Below the pieces are notes generated by a model. That model was not told where the DNA came from. It ran no database searches and saw nothing but the letters and a program-made list of their open reading frames with translations. 10,620 nt of DNA from Methanobacteriota archaeon (GTDB lineage Archaea; Halobacteriota; Halobacteria; Halobacteriales; Halalkalicoccaceae). The position numbers were made by a program, and so were the translations under genes. Below, one piece after another: positions 5,494 through 10,620 of the stretch. How positions within the stretch are numbered: the first letter of the stretch is position 1; every line of letters begins with the position of its first letter. The stretch covers positions 1-10,620 of the forward strand of contig JADFQH010000081.1 in NCBI GenBank assembly GCA_022561895.1, written 5' to 3'.

Positions 5494-6233
5494 AGATCGA
5501 TCGCCCCGTTCACGTCGATGACTTCGCCGGTGATATAGCTCGATACATCGCTCGAAAGAAACGCGACGATCCCGGCGATCTCCCGTACCTGTGCGAACCG
5601 ACCGAGCGGGATCTCCTCACGGAGCGAGTCCTGGATGTCTTCGGGAATCGACTCGACCATCTCCGTGCGGGTGTAGCCGGGTGCAACGCAGTTCGCGGTC
5701 GTCCCCGTCCGAGCGAGTTCGAGCGCGAGCGAACGAGTGAGCCCGAAGAGTCCGCTTTTCGCGGCGGCGTAGTTCGCCTGCCCGTAGTGTCCCTGTTTTC
5801 CGATCACGCTCGATATGTTGATCAGGCGGCCCTCGTTCGCCCGACTGATATCGTCGTAGAAGATCTTGGTACAGTTGAACGCGCCACCGAGGTTGACCGC
5901 GAGAACCGTCTCCCACTCGTCCCACGTCATCTCCCGAAACGTCGTATCGAGCGTGATTCCCGCGTTGTTGACGAGGACATCGACCGATCCAACTGCGTCG
6001 TGGACCCGATCACGCATCCCTTCTACGTGATTGGGATCGCTCACGTCGGCCTGCACGGCGATGGCCGACCCGCCCACGTCCTCGATCGTGTCGACGACGT
6101 CGTAGGCGTCACCCTCCGAGGTACGGTAGTTCACGACGACGGTCGCGCCGCTTCGCCCCAGTTCCGTTGCGATACCACGACCGATACCTCGCGAGGCACC
6201 GGTCACCAGACAGGTTTGCTCCGATAGTTCCAT
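5490..6233 (-). CDS. fabG: FabG/PhaB-type 3-oxoacyl reductase (short-chain dehydrogenase)
   Basis: A 247-residue classical SDR that most likely reduces a 3-oxoacyl thioester with NADPH. The cofactor motif TGASRGIGRG is at residues 11-20, NNAG at 89-92, Asn114, and the catalytic Ser142, Tyr155 and Lys159 (NYAAAKSG). ANCVAPGYTRTEM and a C-terminal SSYITGEVIDVNG complete the family pattern. The stretch LGGAFNCTKIFYDDI with EGRLINISSVIGKQGHYGQ resembles haloarchaeal PhaB, which supplies 3-hydroxyacyl-CoA for polyhydroxyalkanoate synthesis, so acetoacetyl-CoA is a likely alternative substrate. It forms an operon with the small regulator (4-nt overlap). No TATA box lies 27 nt from ATG 6233; the nearest good box, at 6329-6337, implies a leader of about 70 nt. 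Confidence 0.92.
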   Translation of the reverse strand: MELSEQTCLVTGASRGIGRGIATELGRSGATVVVNYRTSEGDAYDVVDTIEDVGGSAIAVQADVSDPNHVEGMRDRVHDAVGSVDVLVNNAGITLDTTFREMTWDEWETVLAVNLGGAFNCTKIFYDDISRANEGRLINISSVIGKQGHYGQANYAAAKSGLFGLTRSLALELARTGTTANCVAPGYTRTEMVESIPEDIQDSLREEIPLGRFAQVREIAGIVAFLSSDVSSYITGEVIDVNGAIDL

Positions 6234-6245
6234 TGTGTACTAGAT

Positions 6246-6306
6246 GGCGAGAGAGCGGCCGCTCACGGTGGTAACGAGCCACTTCCACGGGCCGCTGACT
6301 CTCGCC
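6246..6306 (-). promoter_or_regulatory. Long hairpin in the predicted 5' leader of fabG
   Basis: GGCGAGAGAGCGGCC (6246-6260) pairs with GGCCGCT-GA-CTCTCGCC (6290-6306) over 15 bp, with a 2-nt bulge at 6297-6298. The loop region holds the rest of a 12-bp palindrome (6253-6264) and a small GTGG/CCAC pairing. The outer base of the stem coincides with the transcription start predicted from the TATA box at 6329-6337, and the stem ends 12 nt before the fabG ATG. The mRNA leader would therefore be almost entirely folded, which is unusual where leaderless transcripts are the rule. Confidence 0.55.
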
Positions 6307-6328
6307 GTACCACGAACGAATACGACCG

Positions 6329-6359
6329 GGTAAATAAGCACTGCCTTAAATGGTAGGCA
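6329..6359 (-). promoter_or_regulatory. fabG promoter with adjoining dyad
   Basis: The minus strand reads CTTATTTAC (6329-6337), a good haloarchaeal TATA box. Directly upstream is an imperfect operator-like dyad, TGCCT (6342-6346) and AGGCA (6355-6359) around an 8-nt AT-rich spacer, overlapping the TFB-binding position. Repression of fabG by a dimeric regulator, perhaps the co-transcribed one, is a guess. Confidence 0.4.
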
Positions 6360-6402
6360 TACACAAGGGGAAAGATAATAGACAGATGAACAGACAGGTC
6401 GA

Positions 6403-7284
6403 TCAACACGAGCCGAGCAGCTCCGGAACTCCGTTCACCGAATCGAGGACCGCCGTTGCACCCTCCGCCTCGTATTTCTGTCTTCCCTCCTCGCCCGTCA
6501 GCCCGCCAGTCAGGACACCGACCCCGTAGTAGGTGCGTCCGGGGTCGGTCTCCGCGGCGTTCCGTGCCGTTCGAATATCGTCCAGGGTATCGCCGACGAA
6601 GACGACCGATTCGCTCTCGAAGCGTTCGGCGAGGGTCACGAGCGCGCGCGGATGGGGTTTTCCCTCCTCCCAGTCGTCCATCGTAAACCGATTTTTCGGA
6701 GCGATATCAAGCCCGACTCGAGAGAGGGCGATCTCCGCTTCGGCGGCGGGCCTCCCAGTTAAAACGCCGACAGCGTAGTGTTCGATAAGCCACCCCCTCG
6801 TGCTCGCATCGAGTAGAATCGGTTCGTCGTGAATGAATCCCGAATGCTCGTTTGGAACGCTCTCCGGGATCTCGCCTTCGAGTTTGCGGTACAGCTCCTT
6901 GCCGAGATAGAGCCACTGAAACACCTCGCGCAGGCGATCAGGGTTCCACCGGCCGTCCACGCGATTGACCGCCTCCGCCGATAGCGCCGCCTCGACGACC
7001 GCCTCCGCGGCTACCAGACCGCCGCCGCGTTCCGCGATTCGGTCAGTGAACCCCTCGACGGAGTCGGGATACCCCTCCTGTCTGGCGAGCACGAACAGCG
7101 CCGCGGCGTAGGTGAGTTCCCAGTCGTTGTTGAACCCGCCGGCGTCCTTGAACGACTGAATTCCCGCCGTAGGGATGGTCGCATCATAGACCCGTTCGAC
7201 GGAGTCGATAATCGCTCGCCGGTAGGAAGCCGCGACATCGACGAGCACACCGTCGATATCGAGGACGACGCAGTCTGCGTTCAT
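6403..7284 (-). CDS. HAD-superfamily phosphatase, TIGR01548 type
   Basis: A 293-residue haloacid-dehalogenase-type hydrolase. All four catalytic motifs are present: Asp9 and Asp11 in VVLDIDGVLVD, Thr176 in VLTGRP, Lys209 in EEGKPHP, and Asp232, Asp235 and Asp236 in FVGDTLDD. The long helical cap between motifs I and II (about residues 15-160, with FKDAGGFNNDWELTYAAALF) fits the subfamily IA TIGR01548 proteins, seen in haloarchaea, cyanobacteria and others and distantly related to phosphoglycolate phosphatases; the substrate is unknown. ATG 7284 gives the usual N-terminus. No clear TATA box precedes it, so it may be read from the UPF0146 gene 136 nt upstream on the same strand. Confidence 0.88.
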   Translation of the reverse strand: MNADCVVLDIDGVLVDVAASYRRAIIDSVERVYDATIPTAGIQSFKDAGGFNNDWELTYAAALFVLARQEGYPDSVEGFTDRIAERGGGLVAAEAVVEAALSAEAVNRVDGRWNPDRLREVFQWLYLGKELYRKLEGEIPESVPNEHSGFIHDEPILLDASTRGWLIEHYAVGVLTGRPAAEAEIALSRVGLDIAPKNRFTMDDWEEGKPHPRALVTLAERFESESVVFVGDTLDDIRTARNAAETDPGRTYYGVGVLTGGLTGEEGRQKYEAEGATAVLDSVNGVPELLGSC

Positions 7285-7420
7285 ACCCGAAGATGCTAGC
7301 GGAGGGGTTTGTGCCTACCGTTCGGCGACGCCACTGTCGGTCATGGGAGTGAGAACGTCGATACCATGGTTTGCTGGACAGCGTAACTCCGGCCCGTCTC
7401 GGCCGTAGCCGATACTGGGT

Positions 7421-7810
7421 TTACGATCGACGGTAGAACAGCGTCTCGTCCCGAAGCGTTTTTCGAGAAACCGGGACCGCGGGACCGTCCCCCCCGAGCG
7501 TCGTAAAAAGGAGATCCGCCCCGACCCAGCGAGCGAGATCTCGGGCGGGGCGGTGAAGCTCAGGGGGGCAGTTGAGCGCGTAGATCGCCTCGCAGTCGGC
7601 GTAGATCGAGCCGTCCGGATCGGTGATGTCGTCGAGAGCGAACTCGACTTTTGTAGGTACGTCCCGAGGATAGATATCGGTCGCGGTGAGCCGTGCTCCT
7701 CGGGCGACGAGCGCGCGGGCAACGTCGACCCGGCGGCCGATCCCGACTTCAACGAGCACGTCGTAGGCGGCAAGCTCGTCCACGAGTGTCTCGGAGGGAG
7801 TCGGTTTCAT
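7421..7810 (-). CDS. UPF0146 family protein (truncated methyltransferase-like fold)
   Basis: A 129-residue protein of the archaeal UPF0146 family. Residues 18-46 (VLVEVGIGRRVDVARALVARGARLTATDI) form a glycine-rich first loop and second strand like those of SAM-dependent methyltransferases, followed by ALNCPPELHRPARDLARWVGADLLFTTL. The protein is much shorter than a full methyltransferase, and the activity is unknown. The frame is open far upstream, but ATG 7810 is chosen because it gives the family start, and the upstream part overlaps the divergent archaemetzincin gene on the other strand. It may be co-transcribed with the HAD gene. Confidence 0.82.
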   Translation of the reverse strand: MKPTPSETLVDELAAYDVLVEVGIGRRVDVARALVARGARLTATDIYPRDVPTKVEFALDDITDPDGSIYADCEAIYALNCPPELHRPARDLARWVGADLLFTTLGGDGPAVPVSRKTLRDETLFYRRS

Positions 7811-7820
7811 GGCCGTGATA

Positions 7821-7827
7821 CTTATCA
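7821..7827 (+). promoter_or_regulatory. TATA box of the archaemetzincin gene
   Basis: CTTATCA is centred 27 nt before ATG 7851 and supports that start over the in-frame ATG at 7809. It lies only about 14 nt from the start of the divergent UPF0146 gene, so the two promoters overlap. Confidence 0.55.
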
Positions 7828-7850
7828 TTCGGTACGCCATACCCCTTTTC

Positions 7851-8372
7851 ATGCATGTCGATATCGTGCCGATCGGGGAGCTTTCTGCGGCGGTCAAACG
7901 GGAGGCCTCCTCGGGGTTACGGTCGGTGTACGACTGTGACGTGACCGTCCACGACGAACAGTCGATCCCCTCCGGCGCGTACGACGCAAACCGCAACCAA
8001 CACCGCGCAGAGGAGTTCATCGAACTCGCTTCGCGGGTTGGAAGCGGCGAGAAGAACATCGCCATCACCGCAAAGGACCTCTTCTACCGGCGGCGAAACT
8101 ACGTTTTCGGGCTCGCCTACTTGGACGGCAACGGGAGTGTGATCTCGACGTATCGCCTCCAGACATCGAGCGATGGAGGGTTTTCCGAAAAAAGCGCAAG
8201 CGAGATCTTCGGCGATCGAGTCAGGAAGGAAGTCGTCCACGAGATCGGCCACACCCTCGGACTCGAACACTGCGACAACAACCGCTGTGTGATGAACTTC
8301 TCGCCCACGGTTCGGGAAGTCGACATCAAAGAGCAGAACCTCTGTGGAACCTGTCAGCGTCACGTTCTTTGA
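7851..8372 (+). CDS. amzA: Archaemetzincin, zinc metalloprotease
   Basis: A 173-residue peptidase of the metzincin clan. The catalytic motif HEIGHTLGLEH gives zinc ligands His130, His134 and His140 and catalytic Glu131; Met148 is the Met-turn. The family's extra four-cysteine zinc site is complete: Cys141, Cys146, Cys165 and Cys168 (the CGTC near the end). The N-terminal MHVDIVPIGELS is typical. An in-frame ATG at 7809 would add 14 hydrophobic residues resembling a signal segment, but the TATA box 27 nt before 7851 and the family start favour the shorter form, thus a cytoplasmic protein. It is divergent from UPF0146 and followed 45 nt later by the gene at 8418. Physiological substrates of archaeal members are unknown. 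Confidence 0.95.
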   Translation: MHVDIVPIGELSAAVKREASSGLRSVYDCDVTVHDEQSIPSGAYDANRNQHRAEEFIELASRVGSGEKNIAITAKDLFYRRRNYVFGLAYLDGNGSVISTYRLQTSSDGGFSEKSASEIFGDRVRKEVVHEIGHTLGLEHCDNNRCVMNFSPTVREVDIKEQNLCGTCQRHVL

Positions 8373-8417
8373 GTATGCGAGCCAAGGGTTGATAATCGGC
8401 GATGGCGAAGATGGGGT

Positions 8418-8783
8418 ATGATATCCGAGGAAACCGCGGAGGAGCTAGAGTCGGCCTGTCGGACGACCGTCGGCGACGAACTACGTAGCATCACCTACTT
8501 TACCCCCGAGGAGTACGACCACCTCTACCTGCGCGAGGATTTAGAGCGCGGCAACGATCCCGAGGCCTTCGTCGAGAACGAGCGGAGTGGGTTCGCCTCC
8601 CAGCGAACCTACGAATGGTCCGAACTCGGTGCGTACGAGTATACGATCCGCGTCTTCGAGTTCGGCCACCTCGTGCGCGTGATCGGCGACGAAGAGGGAG
8701 TCTACGTGACAACCGGTGATCTGACGATGGATCGTTTCGGTGAGCTTACAGAGGCGATCCACAGCATACTACGGGCGGACTAA
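8418..8783 (+). CDS. Conserved haloarchaeal protein, possibly DUF7522
   Basis: A 121-residue acidic, soluble protein. Visible features are an N-terminal helix ESACRTTVGDELRSITYFT, a DHLYLREDLERG segment, and a beta-rich second half, SELGAYEYTIRVFEFGHLVRVIGDEEGVYVTT, ending with a helix RFGELTEAIHSIL. I recall similar short haloarchaeal proteins, tentatively DUF7522; function unknown. TTGATAATC at 8389-8397 lies about 25-28 nt before ATG 8418. It follows the archaemetzincin gene by 45 nt and its TAA (8781-8783) overlaps the stop of the convergent SDR gene. Confidence 0.75.
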   Translation: MISEETAEELESACRTTVGDELRSITYFTPEEYDHLYLREDLERGNDPEAFVENERSGFASQRTYEWSELGAYEYTIRVFEFGHLVRVIGDEEGVYVTTGDLTMDRFGELTEAIHSILRAD

Positions 8784-9541
8784 CGCGAACACCAGCCCCC
8801 ATCGACGTTCAGGCACGCACCCGTAACGTAGGCCGCGGCATCACTCGAAAGAAAGACCACGGGTGCGGCGATCTCTTCGGGCTCGGCAAAGCGTTCGAGG
8901 GGCGTTCGCGAGAGCAACGACTCTCGAAGGCTCTCGTTTTCCATCGCTTCTTCGGTCAGCTCCGTCGCGACGTAGCCCGGTGCGATCGCGTTCACCCGAG
9001 TGGTGGGAGCCCAGTCGATCGCCATGCTCTTCGTAAGGCCCACCAAACCGTGTTTCGAGGCGACGTAGGGATGCTGGCGCGGCAGTCCAACCACGCCGCC
9101 GACGCTCGCGACGTTGACGACCGACGCTAACTCGTGCTCGCCTGCGACCTTCGTACAGAGAAACGCACCCCGAAGATTCACGTCCAGCGTCCGATCGTAG
9201 CCCGCCATCTCGATGGCTTCGGGTTTGCCGAGTGCGTCCTCGGGGTTGATTCCCGCGTTGTTGACGAGAATATCGACGTGACCGAGATCTTCCTCAACTC
9301 GATCGAACAGCGCTCTAACTCCCGTCTCATCGGTAACATCGGTCGGCTGAAGCAGGGTCTCCCCTCCTCGCTGCTCGATCTCGCCCACGACGGTTTCGAG
9401 TGCGTCTTCCGAGCGTGCGGCGGGAACCACATCCGCGCCGGCTTCCGCAAGCGAGAGGGCGATCGCGCGGCCGATCCCGCGGCTCGCACCGGTGACGACG
9501 GCGATTCTGTTCGAGCAGTCGAACGCGTCGAGAACGGACAT
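8780..9541 (-). CDS. Short-chain dehydrogenase/reductase (FabG- or glucose dehydrogenase-like)
   Basis: A 253-residue classical SDR. Cofactor motif TGASRGIGRA is at residues 17-26, NNAG at 94-97, Asn122, and the catalytic Ser146, Tyr159 and Lys163 (PYVASKHG). ATRVNAIAPGYVATEL and the C-terminal AYVTGACLNVDGG are typical. Arg43 after the second strand hints at NADP preference. Substrate cannot be assigned; annotation as 3-oxoacyl reductase or sugar/alcohol dehydrogenase would be guesswork. The frame stays open to 9766, but ATG 9541 is preceded at 27 nt by TATAAG on the minus strand (9566-9571), and the extra upstream residues are Arg-rich and unlike the family. Only about one third of positions match the SDR at 5490-6233 by eye, so it is not a recent duplicate. 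Confidence 0.9.
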   Translation of the reverse strand: MSVLDAFDCSNRIAVVTGASRGIGRAIALSLAEAGADVVPAARSEDALETVVGEIEQRGGETLLQPTDVTDETGVRALFDRVEEDLGHVDILVNNAGINPEDALGKPEAIEMAGYDRTLDVNLRGAFLCTKVAGEHELASVVNVASVGGVVGLPRQHPYVASKHGLVGLTKSMAIDWAPTTRVNAIAPGYVATELTEEAMENESLRESLLSRTPLERFAEPEEIAAPVVFLSSDAAAYVTGACLNVDGGWCSR

Positions 9542-9565
9542 GGCCAAGGCTGTGTGCGGGAGTGT

Positions 9566-9571
9566 CTTATA
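9566..9571 (-). promoter_or_regulatory. TATA box of the second SDR gene
   Basis: The minus strand reads GTATAAGAC across 9564-9572, with the box centred 27 nt before ATG 9541. It decides the start codon against the longer open frame. Confidence 0.6.
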
Positions 9572-9630
9572 CTGTCGGTTGTCCCTATCGGAAACGCTCG
9601 CTGTATCGTCGAACGAGCAACAAAACAGCG

Positions 9631-9810
9631 TCAGCGTTCGTCGAGCGCGCGATGATCGGGTCTGTCGGGATCGAGCGTACCGTGGGCATCGAGTTCGTGT
9701 GCACTGAGCCGGCGTACCAGGTCGGCCCGGTTGGTCGTTGCGAAGTACGTCGCACACTGCGTGCATTTGTCGGTGTATAGCTGCGTTCGGGCAGTGGATT
9801 TCCGTGTCAT
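9631..9810 (-). CDS. Mini C2H2-type zinc-finger protein
   Basis: A 59-residue protein with a single C-x2-C-x18-H-x4-H pattern: Cys16, Cys19, His38 and His43 (KCTQCATYFATTNRADL, then LSAHELDAHG). This resembles a one-finger C2H2 protein; haloarchaea carry many such mini zinc-finger proteins, mostly of unknown function and probably nucleic-acid or protein binding. The tail after residue 44 is rich in Asp, Arg and His. ATG 9810 is preferred; a GTG at 9855 would add 15 residues. No clear TATA box was found for either. It lies 89 nt upstream of the second SDR gene on the same strand. Confidence 0.65.
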   Translation of the reverse strand: MTRKSTARTQLYTDKCTQCATYFATTNRADLVRRLSAHELDAHGTLDPDRPDHRALDER

Positions 9811-10037
9811 GGGTGTCTCGAAATTAAGCAGCACGGTGCTCAGCGAGGGCGACACTATCGGTTGGAGGTGGTCTCTGCACTGAAGAGTTGAGGACTGTCG
9901 TGAATCAGTCGCTCGCCTTATCAGGGAAGCACGTTATTACGGGTTCGTTCTTCCCGATTCGAACTGTTGAACGCCACGGAAACTACGGGTAAACGTTCGA
10001 GGAGGTCACACGGAGGGTGGCGATATCCGAAGACGAA
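9811..10037. other. Intergenic region with one hairpin and a possible repeat remnant
   Basis: No gene is supported here. GGGAAGCACG (9924-9933) pairs with CGTTCTTCCC (9946-9955) at 9 of 10 positions over a 12-nt loop, downstream of the membrane-protein gene at 10038-10337, so it might be its terminator, although no T-run follows. TGAGGACTGTCGT (9889-9901) matches the end of the 78-bp repeat (TAAGGACTGTTGT) at 11 of 13 positions, with no matching right arm. Confidence 0.35.
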
Positions 10038-10337
10038 TCACCGCATAGAGAGCTGTGCGATGGTCATGAGTGACACGGTGACTCCGAACAGTCCGAGCAA
10101 GGCCAGTCGGGTTACGGTTCGAACGTCGCCGTCAGCAAAGGGAATCGCGGCGAATCCAGCGATCCCAACGACTGCGAGGACGACCGCGAGAACTCGGTCG
10201 TCCTTCGGATCGTACTCGATGTTTGCAAGTCTGACCCACGGATTGTCCGCCGGCGAGTCGCTGATTTCTACGAACCGCCGCTCGATTCCCTCGTCTGTGC
10301 GAACAGCAGCGATCCATACGCTCCGATAGCCCGTCAT
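10038..10337 (-). CDS. Small two-helix membrane protein
   Basis: A 99-residue protein of unknown family. The first 45 residues are polar (with RTDEGIERRFVEISDS), followed by membrane helices at about residues 49-67 (VLAVVLAVVGIAGFAAIPFA) and 77-95 (RLALLGLFGVTVSLMTIAQ) with a short DGD turn between. ATG 10337 is the only start: an in-frame stop lies 21 nt upstream inside the repeat. The start codon itself overlaps the end of the 78-bp repeat at 10337-10414, and no TATA box is seen 27 nt upstream, so it is probably transcribed together with the small membrane-protein gene before it. Confidence 0.65.
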   Translation of the reverse strand: MTGYRSVWIAAVRTDEGIERRFVEISDSPADNPWVRLANIEYDPKDDRVLAVVLAVVGIAGFAAIPFADGDVRTVTRLALLGLFGVTVSLMTIAQLSMR

Positions 10338-10414
10338 AAGGGCTGTTGTAGTCCTTTAGCGCCGATCGCTGACCCGTGCGAGCAATCAGCGGTAAACCGT
10401 TACAACAGCCCTTA
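10337..10414 (-). repeat. 78-bp palindromic repeat, copy 2 (inverted relative to copy 1)
   Basis: The ends form a perfect 15-bp inverted repeat if one flanking base is counted: ATAAGGGCTGTTGTA (10336-10350) and TACAACAGCCCTTAT (10401-10415). Compared with 728-805, the minus strand here matches at 64 of 78 positions. The A-T pair at position 6 of the terminal arm in copy 1 is a G-C pair here, a compensatory change. The central stem is less perfect than in copy 1. The element reaches from the last 10 codons of the upstream gene (10386-10562) into the start codon of the downstream one (10337). Confidence 0.85.
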
Positions 10415-10562
10415 TCAGTATAGCTCCGATCAGTCCACCGACAACGAGTCCACTGACGAAGTTTTCGCTCCCACCAAGCGCCGCTATCCCGAAGCCGAAT
10501 CCGAACGTTGGGACGAAAAACAAAACGAAACTCTCCAACAGATCCACGATCGGCGCTGGCAT
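10386..10562 (-). CDS. Small two-helix membrane protein ending in repeat-encoded residues
   Basis: A 58-residue hydrophobic protein: after MPAPIVDLLE, helix one is about SFVLFFVPTFGFGFGIAAL, then GGSENF, then helix two VSGLVVGGLIGAILIRAVV and a short tail TVYR. Family not recognised. ATG 10562 is chosen, preceded by GGAAAG as a possible ribosome-binding site; a GTG at 10589 would add nine polar residues (MKSHDDRKE) and cannot be excluded. The last residues, RAVVTVYR, and the TGA stop are encoded by the 78-bp palindromic repeat, so the original C-terminus was probably different. The gene at 10038-10337 follows after 48 nt on the same strand. Confidence 0.6.
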   Translation of the reverse strand: MPAPIVDLLESFVLFFVPTFGFGFGIAALGGSENFVSGLVVGGLIGAILIRAVVTVYR

Positions 10563-10620
10563 TTCTTTCCGATCGTCGTGCGATTTCACTGTTCGTCAGA
10601 AACTACTACAACACCTCATA

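Noticed and set aside
5787..6227. 146-codon plus-strand frame over fabG
   Set aside because: Antisense to a gene with a complete SDR signature; no domain seen.
7315..7773. 152-codon minus-strand frame rich in Ser, Thr and Pro
   Set aside because: Out-of-frame shadow of UPF0146; the region 7285-7420 has no supported gene.
8780..8783. Tail-to-tail overlap of stop codons
   Set aside because: Common in compact genomes; no special meaning supported.
9967..10329. 120-codon plus-strand frame rich in Ser, Thr and Arg
   Set aside because: Antisense shadow of the small membrane-protein gene at 10038-10337; low-complexity composition.
1..10620. CRISPR array, tRNA, rRNA, transposase or defence genes
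   Set aside because: No regularly spaced direct repeats, tRNA-like cloverleaf sequences, rRNA motifs or recognisable transposase or defence domains were seen on either strand.

Overview
The window looks like chromosomal DNA from a haloarchaeon (class Halobacteria). The proteins are acidic (rich in Asp/Glu), the DNA is GC-rich, and many genes have a TATA-like box about 27 nt before the start codon, as expected for leaderless transcripts. The gene content also fits: NOG1-type GTPase, Sec61-beta, F420-NADP reductase, archaemetzincin, UPF0146 and several small haloarchaea-type proteins. I cannot name the genus from the sequence alone.

Layout. The left edge (1-266, minus) holds the N-terminus of a NOG1-like GTPase. 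Next come two plus-strand copies of a four-helix DUF5518-type membrane protein (356-727 and 1240-1650) on either side of an ASCH-domain gene (833-1153). Each DUF5518-type copy is followed by a palindromic element (728-805 and 1636-1743). A compact minus-strand block then reads secG/Sec61-beta (3179-3343), pdxT (2549-3142), a bifunctional-nuclease family gene (2043-2507) and hisE (1744-2046), so protein export, PLP synthesis and histidine synthesis genes are packed together. A thioredoxin gene (3462-3731) is divergent from secG, and npdG (3751-4419, minus) is convergent with it. After a 357-bp stretch with no confident gene come a DUF7344-type winged-helix gene (4777-5100), a small winged-helix regulator (5230-5493) overlapping fabG/phaB-like (5490-6233) by ATGA, a HAD phosphatase of the TIGR01548 type (6403-7284) and a UPF0146 gene (7421-7810), all minus. 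The archaemetzincin gene (7851-8372) is divergent from UPF0146 and is followed by a conserved haloarchaeal gene (8418-8783) overlapping tail-to-tail with a second SDR gene (8780-9541, minus). The right end has a mini C2H2-type zinc-finger gene (9631-9810) and two small membrane-protein genes (10038-10337, 10386-10562), all minus.

Most genes are ordinary haloarchaeal housekeeping or conserved genes. The most unusual signal is non-coding: a 78-bp palindromic repeat present twice (728-805, and inverted at 10337-10414). The copies are identical at 64 of 78 positions and show a compensatory base-pair change in the terminal arms. In both places the element sits between two co-directional genes in the same orientation, and in the second copy it also encodes one protein's C-terminus and reaches into the next start codon. 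A larger element of similar architecture fills 1636-1743. Other notable points are a predicted long 5' leader hairpin before fabG, mirrored identical promoter cores between secG and trx, and competing hairpins before the second DUF5518-type gene. I did not find a complete novel defence or biosynthetic system.
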